From the NCBI GenBank assembly GCA_010093605.1, contig MU004181.1:3784846-3848845 (forward strand): a DNA stretch of 64,000 bases. The letters run 5' to 3'. The DNA comes from Lophium mytilinum. Its lineage: Eukaryota; Ascomycota; Dothideomycetes; Mytilinidiales; Mytilinidiaceae. How positions within the stretch are numbered: position 1 is the first letter of the stretch; every line of letters begins with the position of its first letter. Below the pieces are notes generated by a model. That model saw only the letters and a program-made list of their open reading frames with translations. It had not been told where the DNA came from and made no database searches. The translations under genes were made by a program, and so were the position numbers. Shown in pieces: positions 20,512 through 32,240 of the stretch.

Positions 20512-21525
20512 TCATTGGGGTACTGCACTGTCTATTTCGGCCGTCGCCATAAGGCCGTAATGGTCAGTCACCCATTCTTCACAGCCTAAGTCTCGTAATC
20601 CCCGTCTCTTGTCCTCGGCAACCTTGATTCCCACTCCTACTCTTTGTAGTGCCGTCACCGTTACCGAGCCACAGTGCAGGACCTTATCCATCCTGCTGCA
20701 ACCAAACCTATCCTTCATCCACTGCGGTACTTGTTGGCCCCATGTATAGCCCTCTTCGGAGTCCTCCGCCCCTCCAAGTTCTAAGTAGGCATCCTTCAGT
20801 CCATTGTCCGAGTGGAGAGTCCGGTCAAAAGGCTGTATAGCATTGAGGTCTCCCGCAAGCAATGCGGCGTGCACGTGTTCCTCGTGCAGATATCGGGCGG
20901 CAGAGGCCAGCTGTAAGGGCCGAATCGGAGGGTCTGCCACGAGGGACTCGAGGTGCGTGTTGCATAGTCGCAACACCCTCGTGTTTCTATCCGATTCATG
21001 GTGCAGGGTAATGTCTACGAACAGTCCATCACGCTCGAATTTGGTCACCCAAGGCACCCGGAATAGCTGTGAGACCAAGAGTCTCCTATCCACGAGGGTC
21101 GTTGTACCATACAATGGACTGCCCCAGCTTCTTTCGTCGACGTCGGTGAGGAAGAAGCGTGCCTGGATCCAATTACTAGCCCGTATTTGCGCCATATCGG
21201 ACTGGCCCATCTCTTGGAGAAATACAACGATCGGTTGGGACGCCGGTACACTGGAGATGAGGCTCTCGAGATGCTCCAGGGCGGCTGCCATGCGTGCCTC
21301 CGCTCCACCTGTCAGGACGTCAATGTTCCAAGTGATCAGACATATGGACGAGACTTTGGTGCTGCCAATGGCTATGGTGGATGTGTTTTCCTGCCAGCTT
21401 GCCCCATCATAAGCCCAGTAGGATTGGGCCTTTGGCTGATAGTGCGATTCCTCGAGCACCTGGGCGGGGGGCTCTGCAAGCTTTGCAGCTAAAGTAGCTT
21501 CGATAGATGCGGGTTTAGGAGGCAT
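20512..21525 (-). CDS. TDP2-like endonuclease/exonuclease/phosphatase family protein
   Basis: Single exon, 337 aa, ATG at 21,525. It carries the EEP-fold catalytic motifs in order: TWNID (65-69), LQE (103-105, metal-binding Glu), NTHLES (189-194), GDLNA (225-229), SRMDKV (277-282) and TDHYGL (320-325, catalytic His322). TWNxD plus NTHLES is the tyrosyl-DNA phosphodiesterase 2 signature; TDP2 removes 5'-phosphotyrosyl topoisomerase adducts from DNA (family knowledge). The N-terminal 55 residues lack a clear domain. It is divergent from the GT90 gene, with 412 bp between starts. Other EEP phosphodiesterases cannot be excluded. Confidence 0.85.
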   Translation of the reverse strand: MPPKPASIEATLAAKLAEPPAQVLEESHYQPKAQSYWAYDGASWQENTSTIAIGSTKVSSICLITWNIDVLTGGAEARMAAALEHLESLISSVPASQPIVVFLQEMGQSDMAQIRASNWIQARFFLTDVDERSWGSPLYGTTTLVDRRLLVSQLFRVPWVTKFERDGLFVDITLHHESDRNTRVLRLCNTHLESLVADPPIRPLQLASAARYLHEEHVHAALLAGDLNAIQPFDRTLHSDNGLKDAYLELGGAEDSEEGYTWGQQVPQWMKDRFGCSRMDKVLHCGSVTVTALQRVGVGIKVAEDKRRGLRDLGCEEWVTDHYGLMATAEIDSAVPQ

Positions 21526-21937
21526 GGTTTACAGTACTAGACGTAACTGTGTGTACGAAATACCTCTCGCGTTACCGTGTTAAGTCCTTCGAGGTACTAC
21601 GAGAAGCTGACCGAGGTGTAAGCCAACTTTTGTGAACGACTTCAAGCTCGGCAGGCCACCTCAGACGACGCGCACTGCCGGTACCTGGAAGCGATTATCA
21701 GCATACATGTTTTGCAGTCGCCATTGCTGGCTCCCGCAGGAAGGGGCAGAGCATGATGCGGCGCGGATTGGGAACCTGCAAGCCTAGGTACGATTTGGCG
21801 ACACGGTTAACCCAAGCCTTCACCTTGGGGCTTGACCACTTCCACCCCGGCCTCGTTGTGAATTGTTTCCTCCATGCCACGACCGCCGTATTCTCTCGTC
21901 GGCGCCTGAGGTGGGCCCCGGCCTTCCTACAGCGACA
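21526..21937. other. Divergent promoter region of TDP2-like and GT90 genes
   Basis: 412 bp between divergent starts. No gene or recognisable site beyond the shared leaders. Confidence 0.4.
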
Positions 21938-24900
21938 ATGGACGCGCAAAAGCTGCTCTCATCCATGTGTGTATCCTGCCCCACTCATCATGAGCCCGTC
22001 CATCGTGAACTGACTTCCTCTAGCGGCCTTGTTGCAGGCCTGGTAATCCTTCCCAGCCTCGTACGTACCTCGTTCGCCATCGACCGCCCAATACACTCGT
22101 CAATCGTAGTGCTCGCCGTCTGTGGAGCTTGTATAATAGGGTTGGACCGAACGCGTGCCTTGAAGGATACCAAATCGCACCGACACCGCTATGGGCCGAT
22201 ACCCCTGGAAGACGCGAATGATCGGCTCACATCGGGCAATGGATCAATACACGGTGAAGAGGGTGTGGGGAAGCAATCGCCGCTGTCCAGCTTAAGACGG
22301 CTGCGGCTTGTCTTCCTCATTCTGGTTGGAGCTCTGTGCACCCGTGTTGAAGTGCTGCATCAGGTCGTCAGAGGAGTCCAATGCACTCGGGGGAGCTACT
22401 ATGTATGTCTCTGGCATTCAGAGCTTTATCTCTACTTTACTAATCCTCCGAAGCCATTTCTCCCATTTCTTCTGGCTGTGTACGATTTCGCCATTGTCCG
22501 TCGTCATCGTCAGGGACAGAAGCCCGATGAAGAGCAAGATGCGACTTCATTCCAGGCAATCTTTGCTCGCCTCTCTAGACATCGCTACATGCTTGTCTTC
22601 TCTACTCTACTTTTAGGCCTTTGTAGCTCGCTCGAGTTGTCGGCGACTGCACCTCTATCCTCGACTTACGTATGCGCTTCAACTTTGCCAGCATTCTCTC
22701 TGGTACCCGTGTATCAGCTTCTTGGATTGTTCTTAGACGCCTTGATACTCATATTAGTGTTTCATATCCTTGATTTAAGCTCAGATTCTCAGCAATCTAA
22801 TGTCAATGCACACCGGATCATAGGCTGGGCCTTGCTTGTAAGACTATCTAGACAACAGCTTGTAGTCGTTGACTGACACCTCAACTGTAGCTACCTGCTG
22901 TTATTTGGACTGCAGTCGGCGCTGTAATCTGCTTTGCGAACCCCGATGATCGCCGCTGGATCCTTTACCCAGAGAGAATATATCTCTGGGGTCTATTTAA
23001 TCTCACCCTAGCCATTTGCGTCACGGTTCTATTTGCTCTTTCCGTGGTGAGTTATACCCAAATACAGTGCCCCGGTTCCTAGTCTGTGTACACTTTTCTG
23101 TCACTGCTTGAGGTGCCTCGAAGTACTCTCAGAACTCTGCAGGTGTCTTTCCGTTTCAACTATCACCGTAACAACCAAGCTTACAAGCATACCCTTTGAG
23201 GTGATTAAGCGAGTCAGCTCATTGTTGAACATAATAGAACTTCGCCTCAATGATTTGCTGTGGCAAGAAATTGTACACAGACGGCATTGCAGATAGAACG
23301 CTGCTAACGTTATAGGCTTCCCGCTCACGATTAGTGTCATTCTCCTTTCTGGTAATCTTTACATTAACAGGGCTGGCGGCATTGACATCAGACTGGGGTC
23401 AACACGTCCAGGTTTTGGGCTTTTCCGATAAGTTGAAGTTTGTCTTTGTGACTACGGTATTCGTTGCTGGCATTCTCTATGCGGTCGTTGAGATGTCTGC
23501 TGAGAATCGCTCTCGATCCTCGACGAGAAACACGTCGGGTGTGCCCGGTTGGTTTCTCTATTCAATCGCAGGTCTCCTCATATTTCGCGTATTGTTCGGG
23601 AAGCCCTATCTCGGCCAACCGAGCTCTCACCCGATTGATATTCTGATCGGGAGGGCCCATTCTCAGCACGACCTGTGGAAGAAGCAGGCATCCTCCTCGA
23701 AGTCGCTGTCGGATGCTGTAGCAGTCTACCGCCAACGATATCACAGGAATCCGCCTCCACACTTCGATATCTGGTACGATTATGCCACCTCGCGGTCCTC
23801 CATAGTCATTGATGACTACGATAACATCCATAATGACCTGTTACCCTATTGGTCCCTGTCACCCGCTGAAATACGTCAACGAACATGGGAAATTATAGCA
23901 AATCCTTGGAGTGATGCAGGTGGCGTTCACGTCAGAGCAGGATCGCTTGAGATCAGTGCCAATATGCCAGGAACGCATAGGTGGATGGTTGATGGCGTCA
24001 CCCACATCATGGAGAATTTTGTAGAGTGGCTTCCTGATATGGACCTTGCATTCAACCTGAATGACGAGGCACGAGTTACGGTACCATTCGAAGTCTTGGA
24101 GCCTCTGAAAGAAGCATCATCGAGAACAGCTCTATCAGAGAAGCTGGGTGTGGCGGGGTTTAGCCAGGAGAGGTCCCCTGGGTGGGCCCTAATACCTGAG
24201 CAACCAATAACAGATTCGCGCTTCCAACAGCGCTCTTTTCAACGCACATTTCATGAGTTCGGAGCTGTAGGCTGTCCTCCTTCTTCAAGAGCTCGGAAGG
24301 AAAGGCTATGGAATGTCAAAGATTTGTGTACAACTTGTGCAGCTCCGCACTCATTGGGGCACTTCCTCTCCAACTGGACTCTATCAGCGTCGGTCTGTCA
24401 CCAACCCGACCTCGCTGACCTGCATGGTGTGAACCTCTCACCCGCCGCCTACAAAGGCTCCCACGAGCTCATGCCTATGTTTAGCCAGAGCAAGCCGGCC
24501 GGCTACAACGACATCCTCTACCCTTCAGCTTGGAACTACATGGACAAAGTCAAATATGCCCCTTCCCCTGAATTTCCGGACCCTCCGTTCTCCGAGAAAG
24601 AAAACACTCTTTTTTGGCGTGGTGCCACATCTGAGGGCGTCTCCCCCGGCAGTGGTGCTTGGAAGGGAATGACGCGCCAGCGCCTGGTGCACCTCACCAA
24701 CAATGTTACCACTCCCCAGCTCATCCTCCTCCCTCAGCCGCGCACGAATAAGCCGAGCTACACACTGCTTACTCCTACCAATGTTGCCGCTCTTCTTAAC
24801 AGCTCAGTCCACCTCGTTGACGGCATCGCCCGCTGCGGCGGCCGCGATTGCCCTGACCAAGTGAAGGAGTTTGGAGGAGGAGCCCCTCGCTCGGACTTCC

Positions 24901-25310
24901 AGCACCACTGGCACTACCGATACCTCGTCGATGCAGACGGCGCGGGGTTCTCGGGACGCTTCCTCCCTTTCCTCCAGAGTGGTAGCGTGCCGTTCAAAAC
25001 GGCGCTGTTTAGGGAGTGGTACGAAGGTCGTTTAACAGCGTGGCGGCACTTCGTGCCACTAGATTTACGCCTGCATGGGTTATGGAGCACGCTGGCGTAT
25101 TTTGCGGGAGTGGACGGTGGGATCATCGAGGGGAGAGTGGGCAAGTGGGAAGCTAAAGCCAAAGAGGCAGAAGATATCGCGGAGAATGGCCGGAAGTGGG
25201 CTAATACCGTACTGAGAAAGGAAGACATGGAGATATATTTCTTCAGGCTACTGTTGGAGTGGGGAAGGCTAACGGATGATCGGAGGGACGAGCTGGGGTT
25301 TTCGGTGTAA
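21938..25310 (+). CDS. Multi-pass membrane glycosyltransferase family 90 (CAP10-like)
   Basis: Preferred exons: 21,938-21,966; 22,024-22,402; 22,454-22,837; 22,891-23,046; 23,316-25,310, giving 980 aa. Intron 2 (51 nt, a multiple of three) is open in frame but has GTATGT and a TACTAAT branch, so I splice it. Intron 4 is 269 nt and might hide a small exon. The N-terminal third has several hydrophobic segments (GLVAGLVILPSLV, SIVVLAVCGACIIGL, FLPFLLAVYDF, LTLAICVTVLFALS, LVIFTLTGLAAL, FLYSIAGLLIFRVLF). The C-terminal catalytic part has LFWRGATSEG and HWHYRYLVDADGAGFSGRF, conserved in CAP10/GT90. It is probably a Golgi enzyme transferring xylose or a related sugar to glycans or lipids; donor and acceptor are unknown. 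Confidence 0.9.
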
Positions 25311-25462
25311 GATGGTGTACAGATTTACATCTAGCGGCCGCTGCCTATGGTAGCCTAACAGCTACTCAGATTTTCATACTCTTTCAACATTTTCTAAACC
25401 TTGAGAATACCGCGAATTAGTACCAATAGCGCCAGGTCAGCGTACACATGCCCAAGTTTTCC

Positions 25463-27339
25463 CTAGTCTTTAATCTTGTTCTCCTCTCTCCACATCAGCC
25501 GCTCTTGGCTAACGACACCAGGCCCTTTGTAGACACTCCCATAAACCCCGCTAGCCCAGTCTTTGCCGACCCCTTCCCTTGTCGCCTTCTTCCTGTACCA
25601 CTTCCCGTAGGTAAGCAGATAATAAAGGCGGAAGCTCAACAGAGCGAACCTGTCGCGTTCCAAATCTGCCGGATACGTCGCTCCAAGATCTACAGCTGCC
25701 GCGATACCACTGATCACAGCCGTCTCATGCGCATTTACCAACGTCCACGCCGCCGCAAACCGCGTGTGGCGCCGGCCCTGCAGAAGCCACATCCAGGGCA
25801 CCACAAACAGGTAATGGGTGAAAGAGTGGCAAAGCTGGTGCCACCAGTCCTTCCTGATGATCTTGCTCTCGTCGATGTCGTCGATAGACCAAAGGTGGCC
25901 ATCGCGGTGCTTATTGAGGAAGATTGTTTGAAAGACGTGGCGCTCGAATGGTACCTCTGGGGGGAATTGTGCTTGGTAGTTGGTGCAATCGAAGCACATC
26001 TCCAGCTTCGTTGGGTCGGCTGGGTACTGCTTGATGTAATACATGGGCTTGAAGGACTTCCGAGCCATTTCGACGCGCGTGGTTTGGTCTACACCGGAGA
26101 GTGTGGAGACGGCTTGCTCATCGCTGTAGAAGTTCTCGTAGTTCCGCTTCATGTAGTCACTGTCCCAGTGCGTAACGGTGATATCGTCCGCAAATTTGGC
26201 AGAACCGAGCACTTTCTTCTCTCGGAAGCTTGCGGTGGATTCCAGTATACGTTTTGCAGTATCGGCCCTTTGAACGGTCAGCGTGACTAATATCTCTTCT
26301 CACATCTCTTTGGAAACTCACAAGACGCAGAGCACTATTTCGTCGTAGTGCTCCTCGAACTCCTTCGCATTCGAATCCGCATTACTATCTGCGTCCTCTG
26401 AGACCCAAGAGCTATTTGGGTTGTGGCCATCTGGTTTCGGCGTACGCTTGATCATGCGGACAACAACGCCGGTTTTGTCTCGTTTCATCACCCGCGTGAG
26501 CTCGGTAGAGAGGCGGACCTTGACGCCACTTGCAACGAGGCTCTTTCTCCAATCCTCGTAAAAGTCACTGAATTTCGGAAAGACGACCATGGGAGGCAGA
26601 TTGCTGGCGACGCTCAGCTTATCCCCAGGATACCACATGCCGTACGTGGGGCTCGTACATAGCCGTTCTAGGATGATGCTCGGGACCTCAGGTGTGTAGT
26701 TGCCAGTGCCCAGGAATAGTGCAACCATAGGCAGCACAATTGTGTTGGAGAATTCGTCAGAGAAGCGGAAGATCTTCATCAGGTATTTGATGGGTATCAT
26801 TGCGAAAATTACTTCAAACCAGCGAATTATGGACAGCATTGTCTTGAATCTTTTGATTTCCTTTTGGTGGCGGGCGAGCAGCGAAGTCGGATAGACATTT
26901 GACCAAAACGTATCATCTTTACCAAACGACACCTATGCAGTGAGTAAGAATTCTTTAAGTGTGGCTGTGCTTTCTTACTTGCAACTTGACGGGATCGGCG
27001 TGATGGCCCTGGCGAGCAAACATAGTCATGGTGTGGTGGAAGATGAAGCTTCCCCCTTGAACACCCTGGTTCATCCAACTGGCTCCATGTCTTTCCTTGT
27101 CAATCGGGATAGAAAAGGCTTGCCCTCCGCAGTAGTTTTCAGCTTCAATGATAGTCACGTCAAATTTGTCAGGATGCTCGGCAAGATGGTGTGCGCAAGA
27201 CATTCCTAAAGAATGAAAAAATTAGTCATTGACTCTTAGCAAGAAAGTGAGAGCTGTGAGTGTACATACCAGCAGCGCCGGCTCCTACAATCAGTACCTT
27301 CTTCTTCCTAACGCCATCCTTCCCTGTTTGGGATGCCAT
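25463..27339 (-). CDS. FAD-dependent oxidoreductase (amine-oxidase-like)
   Basis: Four exons: 27,339-27,270; 27,205-26,979; 26,932-26,322; 26,267-25,463, giving 570 aa. All introns are 46-64 nt with good donors; intron 3 has a CTGAC branch. The start MASQTGKDGVRKKK precedes VLIVGAGAAGM (15-25), a Rossmann GxGxxG for FAD, followed by VTIIEAENYCGGQAFSI with the Glu that binds the adenosine ribose. This arrangement is typical of NAD_binding_8/amino-oxidase proteins. The middle and end (HSFTHYLFVVPWMWLL) include a hydrophobic, possibly membrane-associated patch. The substrate is unknown. It ends 152 bp from the end of the convergent GT90 gene. Confidence 0.87.
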
Positions 27340-28064
27340 ATTCGTAGTTGGGAGTAGAGGAGTTGATGAAGGACGCATGAGAAACAATAGCGACACTACA
27401 GCTTTGAACAAACTGCGAATTGGACTCTCCTTGTAAAGATCCTATGTTCGATCTATATAAGTGCCTCGTGCATGACAGAAACAAGTGCGTCATGACAAAG
27501 GGTGGCTTGGTACTTGCGCGATCTAGATGCGCGATCTAGATCGTAGATAAACGAACCAATAAACGTTACAAATTCATCAACACCAAACCTACCTCGAGAG
27601 GTACATCGCTGGAGCACATTGGACAAAGGCTTACAAGCCAACGCCTTCGAGAAATCTAAATAGGACTCAATAATGTGAGTGAACCCTGTCGCAACCCTGG
27701 CCTGTGGTATTATGAAGCAAAATTTCTCTTGACCATAACATTTGTAGGTATATGTACCGCTTTCTTCACAATGTCCGGCGTGCTTCTTCAACACACTTCT
27801 CAAAAAAGTCGAACTAGATAGGAAGTGAGAGTTCCAGGCAACCGATAAACTCGCTTGGCCAATTACCAAATAAAATTAATACCAGGTCCACGTGGTTGGC
27901 TACCTTCCAAAAAAAAATCTCTACAGAGAGCGTAGTGAAAAGTCTTCAACCTTTGAACAGACACTATACCCAAAGAATCGATACGTTTGTCACAATCGGG
28001 ATATCTTTGGTTGGGGGTGTTAATCAGAGCAGGGAAAACTCGCAGCTTGCCCACGGTGTATCCT
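27340..28064. other. Upstream region of the FAD oxidoreductase gene
   Basis: 725 bp. It holds a perfect tandem 13-bp repeat (GCGCGATCTAGAT twice, 27,516-27,541) about 180 bp before the ATG, which could be a regulator site. A 138-codon minus frame at 27,453-27,869 lacks an ATG and is not supported. Confidence 0.4.
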
Positions 28065-29995
28065 TCATGTGCTTCCAACGGTAACCTCTACACTCCCTGA
28101 CCAAGTGTCGAATTCTAATGTACTATTGCCGCGTCCTTTCTTCGCCTTGACCGTTTTGCCTGCGTATCCACCTCCAAAGTGGATGATCTCCACGTCTTCT
28201 CCATAGAGCGTAAGACTCCCGCTGTGAGTGCCTCCATTGATAGCACCTTCCCACTCCTGAGGATAATGCAGTACCATCGCTCCAGATCGAGCTGTGTGCG
28301 AGCTTGTGAGTCTTGATATAGCCGTTCCGGGATTCTTGTAGGGTGGTTTTAATGTCACCTTTGTCATTCCCGATCTCGTGTTTGTATTGAGAGTCGAGAG
28401 GCCAGCGTCCGCCTCGAACGGGATGATGTCGGCAGTAATAGACCCGGAGCCAACTTTGATATCTGTAGAGGAGCCATGGATCAAAACTGCCGAAACTAAC
28501 CCGGATCTAGAGACGATGGCAGTTTTGTAGTCCCGGGCCGGTATGTCGAAAGTGTCGAAATCTACTTTTACGAGGCCAGATAGCGACTCCGCCCGGAAAA
28601 CGGCAGCAGTTGGATGGTCTTTGTCTGCCTCTTTTGGCTCAACATCAACGCTAATCATACCACTCTTCGTCTTAATAGAGAGGAGGTCCATGAGAGCATA
28701 TCTGCCGGTCACGGCTCCTGACCGAAGATCAATCGTAATCTCTCTTGATCGAAAAGGATGCGCATCAAGGGATCCTGCGTCTAGTTGAATAGTGGTTTCA
28801 TTCGTTACTTCCTTTCAAGAAAATTAGCAGGGTTAAAGAATTGATTAACATGACAATCACTTACAATATCGACACCGTCATAAATCTGCACTGATAAGTG
28901 ATGTGCGTTTGCTGTGAGCTTCTCTAGACGCACGCCTGGCGAGACATAGAGGTATAACTCGATCCGCAAGCAGACCGATCTGTAAAAGGCTTCATACTTC
29001 TTCACGATTGGCTCCTTAATCTGGAAACTTGTGTCGGTTTTGACGTATCGCAGCTCTTCTATCTCAACGAAATCCGGTGTTGCCATAACGAGGTTGCCAG
29101 TTAGGCCACTCTTTTGGCCCTTGGGCGCTTTCATCACATGCAAAGTGCCGGAAATAGTGCCAAGTTTATATAGAGGATCAGAGAGAAGTTCTTGAATAGA
29201 AAAGGAGTGCGGCGTGCCAAAGTCGAAATCCTCGCTCGTGGTATGGTACTTAGACGTACAGTAGGGCGGCCAGTCCACAATCTCCCGTGGTGCATCGGAA
29301 CTATGGTTGTCCTAGGCTATTATTAGTAAAAGGGAAGTCATTTAGGTATTTTTGTATTCAACGACAAAGAGGAAGATTTAGAAATTGACAGAGCCTTTTG
29401 GATCTGAAATCACTCGCTCCCTTACCTTATGCATACTCGCGCCACTAGCAAGACAAGCAGCTACTATTGCAGCGCATAATAAAAGGACTATCTTCAGAAG
29501 TCGGCCAGAACAAAAATTTCGCACGTGCTGAGGGTACTTTTGGTAGGAATTATATTCAAATGGCTCCCGAAAACCCCCCATATCCTGAAGGGGACGTGGA
29601 GCCCCGAGCAGTGGTGTTGCTGAAACAGGGTTCGCAGCTTGACTGGGGGCAGGTTCGTTCAGCATGGTGTTGTAGGTCACCTGCTGATTGAATGGCCCTT
29701 CGTAGTACGCTGGGGGAGGCTGATTCGACTCCATCTGACGCATTAACGGGGTAACCTCATTCGAGCTGCCCCGTGGCTGTAGCATTCCCTGGCAGACTGG
29801 AGAGCTTGAAGAAGTGCCAGTTGAGCGTTCCAGGTCAGCTTCGCTCGCTTTTGACAGAGACCGAGGTTCCGAACTAGCTACATCGATGTAAACGTCTCGC
29901 GGGTGAAGTCTGTCTGAGAAGTAGCCGTCTGTCGGGCTGTACTCGTCGGAGAATGATGCTCGGTCGGAGTCATCAGACTGTGACTGGTAAGGCAT
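28065..29995 (-). CDS. Single-pass membrane protein with beta-rich DUF4097-like outer domain
   Basis: Three exons: 29,995-29,426; 29,311-28,865; 28,811-28,065, 587 aa. Introns are 114 and 53 nt. The N-terminal roughly 165 residues are Ser/Pro-rich and disordered, with a PPAY motif (94-97) of the PPxY class that binds WW domains. One membrane segment LLKIVLLLCAAIVAACLASGA (166-186) follows Arg/Lys, so a type II topology with the C-terminus outside is likely. The C-terminal part has repeated beta-strand-like units (TRSGMTKVTLKPP, GGTHSGSLTLYGE, DTWSGSVEVTVGS) resembling DUF4097-type repeats. The function is unknown; such proteins are common in ascomycetes. Confidence 0.82.
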
Positions 29996-30792
29996 TGCGT
30001 CGAGAATTAAGAAGCGTGCCAGCCTCGATAAATTCACATAGAATGATCGAAGGCGGAGTCCAGAAAGTCGATAGCAGGCAGCAGGATATTTGAAGTGTGA
30101 GGAAGCTTCGTAAGACGAACGTACGCAGGCGTTAAAACCCCAGTTCCATTGGTGTAGATACTCCCATCTAACGCATCCTTGAAGGAATATGCGTCACACA
30201 CTTGACTGCATGCGGCAGGCGTTATCGCTCTACGTGATATCGCAAACGAGCACGTACAAATGAACAGAATATTTTAGTCCATTGTGTAATTGGCTAGGTG
30301 CATAGGGACTCCAATATAAGAAGTAAATGCTTATACTGTGGGGCTTGGCATAGTACACGTGCACGTCTTTTGCTTTGGGATTCCGCAATAAACTGTGAGA
30401 TAGAATGTTAGCATGTTGCGCTCCCCATACAACGTCCACATAGTAAGTTCCTGCTGCAGTCTGCCTGTGAGGGTCCCATTCGGCGCGAGACACTGTGAGC
30501 GACAACAGACGCCGAGCAAATTGAACAATATCGCAACTGCGCAACGTTTATTCAACACATTCAAACCTCATTGCTATTTCATTGGTATACATCTATCCCG
30601 CCAAGGATATCTCGGTCCAGTGAGTTCGCGCGTCGCTCCGTCGAGTAGGGATTTGAATACCGTGTACGCCCAGAAACGCCGTCCAATGAATAATGTGTGA
30701 CCCAGCTCTTTCCAAAAACGCCACGCTACAGAATGCTCAGATGTCTGCTATTGTACATATGCAAGATGCAAGATCCACTTATGAGGCACCGG
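29996..30792. other. Intergenic
   Basis: 797 bp between two minus-strand genes. It contains the leader of the membrane-protein gene and the 3' region of tim14. I see no further gene or repeat. Confidence 0.4.
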
Positions 30793-31210
30793 CTAGCTCT
30801 TCTCCAGAAGTTCTTTCGCTTCGTTGACTTTCGTAGCGAGATACGGGCTGCCTCCACGGTCGGGGTGGTTGTTCAGCATGAGTGATCGGTGCTTCTTTCG
30901 GATGAGTTCTTTGGAGAGTCCGCGTTCGCTGCGATTCTAGTTAGATCACACTCAAGTGCGATTGCGACTGTAGGTCTTACGGAACTTCCAGTATCAATGC
31001 GGCCTCCCTTCGGGTCATCTTGGGCTCGAACCCGCCCTTATAGAAGGCCCGCCCAAAAGCAGCGCCACCTCGAGACTTGCGGAGTGCGACGAGTCCAGCG
31101 CGGCCCTAGTAACTTGTAAGTGGGAGGCTGCGGCGGAAGAAGGCAGCAGGTGTACGCACGAAGAAGGCCGCTGCAGCGACGCCAACGCCGATTGCTACTG
31201 CAGATGCCAT
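30793..31210 (-). CDS. tim14: Mitochondrial import motor J-protein Tim14/Pam18
   Basis: Three exons: 31,210-31,160; 31,105-30,981; 30,928-30,793, giving 103 aa. Introns are 54 and 52 nt. The small exons hide it from simple ORF scans. The protein begins [18 protein letters not shown], a short membrane segment, then [21 protein letters not shown] as in Tim14, then a J domain with [12 protein letters not shown] and the invariant HPD at 80-82 ([20 protein letters not shown]). Tim14 stimulates the matrix Hsp70 at the TIM23 channel to drive preprotein import (family knowledge). Length matches fungal and animal (DNAJC19-like) members. It is divergent from rlp24, with 230 bp between starts. Confidence 0.95.
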
Positions 31211-31440
31211 GACAGACGGACGGGAAATTGAACGGTGATGAGCAGCTGGTGAGGATGGGCACACAAGAAGACGATGAAGAAGAAGCGTGAGAGAATCGCT
31301 GTCGCCGCCGGGCACACCAGGTTCAAGATATGTTTTTAGTGGCTTGGCACCCAGCATCAAAAAGTTCGTCCCGCCGAGTCTGTGCGTGCTTCTCATCCAC
31401 CACCACACTCCCACCGCAGTTGCACTCCGAGCCCGCCAAT
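31211..31440. promoter_or_regulatory. Bidirectional promoter of tim14 and rlp24
   Basis: Only 230 bp separate the two ATGs, so both promoters must lie here. No classical TATA box is visible. Confidence 0.5.
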
Positions 31441-32240
31441 ATGAGGATTGAGACGTGTAAGTCTGAGCAATACCCTAGTCGGCCTCTTACTGACTCTTTT
31501 AGGTTATTTCTGCTCCCAGCCAGGTTAGTCAAAAGAACCAAAAAGTTATACCAAAAGCGAAGTCAAATTAACTCCAAACCAAAAGTCTATCCGTCCAAGG
31601 GCATAACCTTTGTGCGTAATGACGCTCACAAATTCGTCTTCTGGTAAGGCGCCTGTTCGAATATTTCGCTCGAGTGCGGACAGTCCGCGCTGACACTCCG
31701 CAAAGCCGGTCGAAATGCCACAGGAACTTCAAGATGAAACGCAATCCGCGCAAGCTTGCCTGGACCAAGAGTTTCCGCCGCGCTCATGGCAAAGAGCTGA
31801 CAGTCGATTCTACGCTCTCCTTCGCCGCCCGCCGAAACGTCCCTGTGCGATACAACCGCGACCTGGTTGCCACCACTCTTAAGGCCATGCAGCGGGTCTC
31901 TGAGATCCGAGCCCGACGTGAACGCGCGTTCTACAAGCAGCGAATGAAGGGCAACAAGGAGCGACAGCGACTAGCGGACCGGAAATTAGTGGAGGAGAAC
32001 CAGCACTTGCTGCCCCCAAGCGAGCGGACTGTGGCCGAAGTCGAGGACGGGAAGGTGCAGGTTGCCAACGAGATGGAGGTAGAGCTGGTCAAGGCTAGGG
32101 TCGATGCTAGAAGAAAGGAATTAGAGATGGATGTCGAGGAGAGCGAGGTTGACGAGGCACAAGAGGTGCTGAAAGTCAAGACCAAGAGGAAGCTGCGAAT
32201 TGCGAGAGGCGGCAAGGTCGAGCCCATGGATGTGGATTGA
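31441..32240 (+). CDS. rlp24: Ribosome biogenesis protein Rlp24 (eL24-like)
   Basis: Four exons: 31,441-31,456; 31,503-31,523; 31,586-31,643; 31,706-32,240, 209 aa. Exons 1 and 2 are only 16 and 21 nt. Splicing restores MRIETCYFCSQPVYPSKG, then [20 protein letters not shown]: the four-Cys zinc motif of the L24e family. [18 protein letters not shown] and [20 protein letters not shown] are diagnostic of Rlp24 rather than of the ribosomal protein eL24. The C-terminus is Lys/Glu-rich and basic ([13 protein letters not shown]). Rlp24 sits on pre-60S particles and is exchanged for eL24 in the cytoplasm by Drg1 (family knowledge). Confidence 0.96.

Noticed and set aside
25311-27339. GT90 and FAD oxidoreductase as a biosynthetic cluster
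   Set aside because: Only two convergent genes, with no backbone synthase, transporter or dedicated regulator nearby.
27453-27869. 138-codon minus-strand frame upstream of the FAD gene
   Set aside because: Starts with TTG, has no domain or coding character, and overlaps the promoter.
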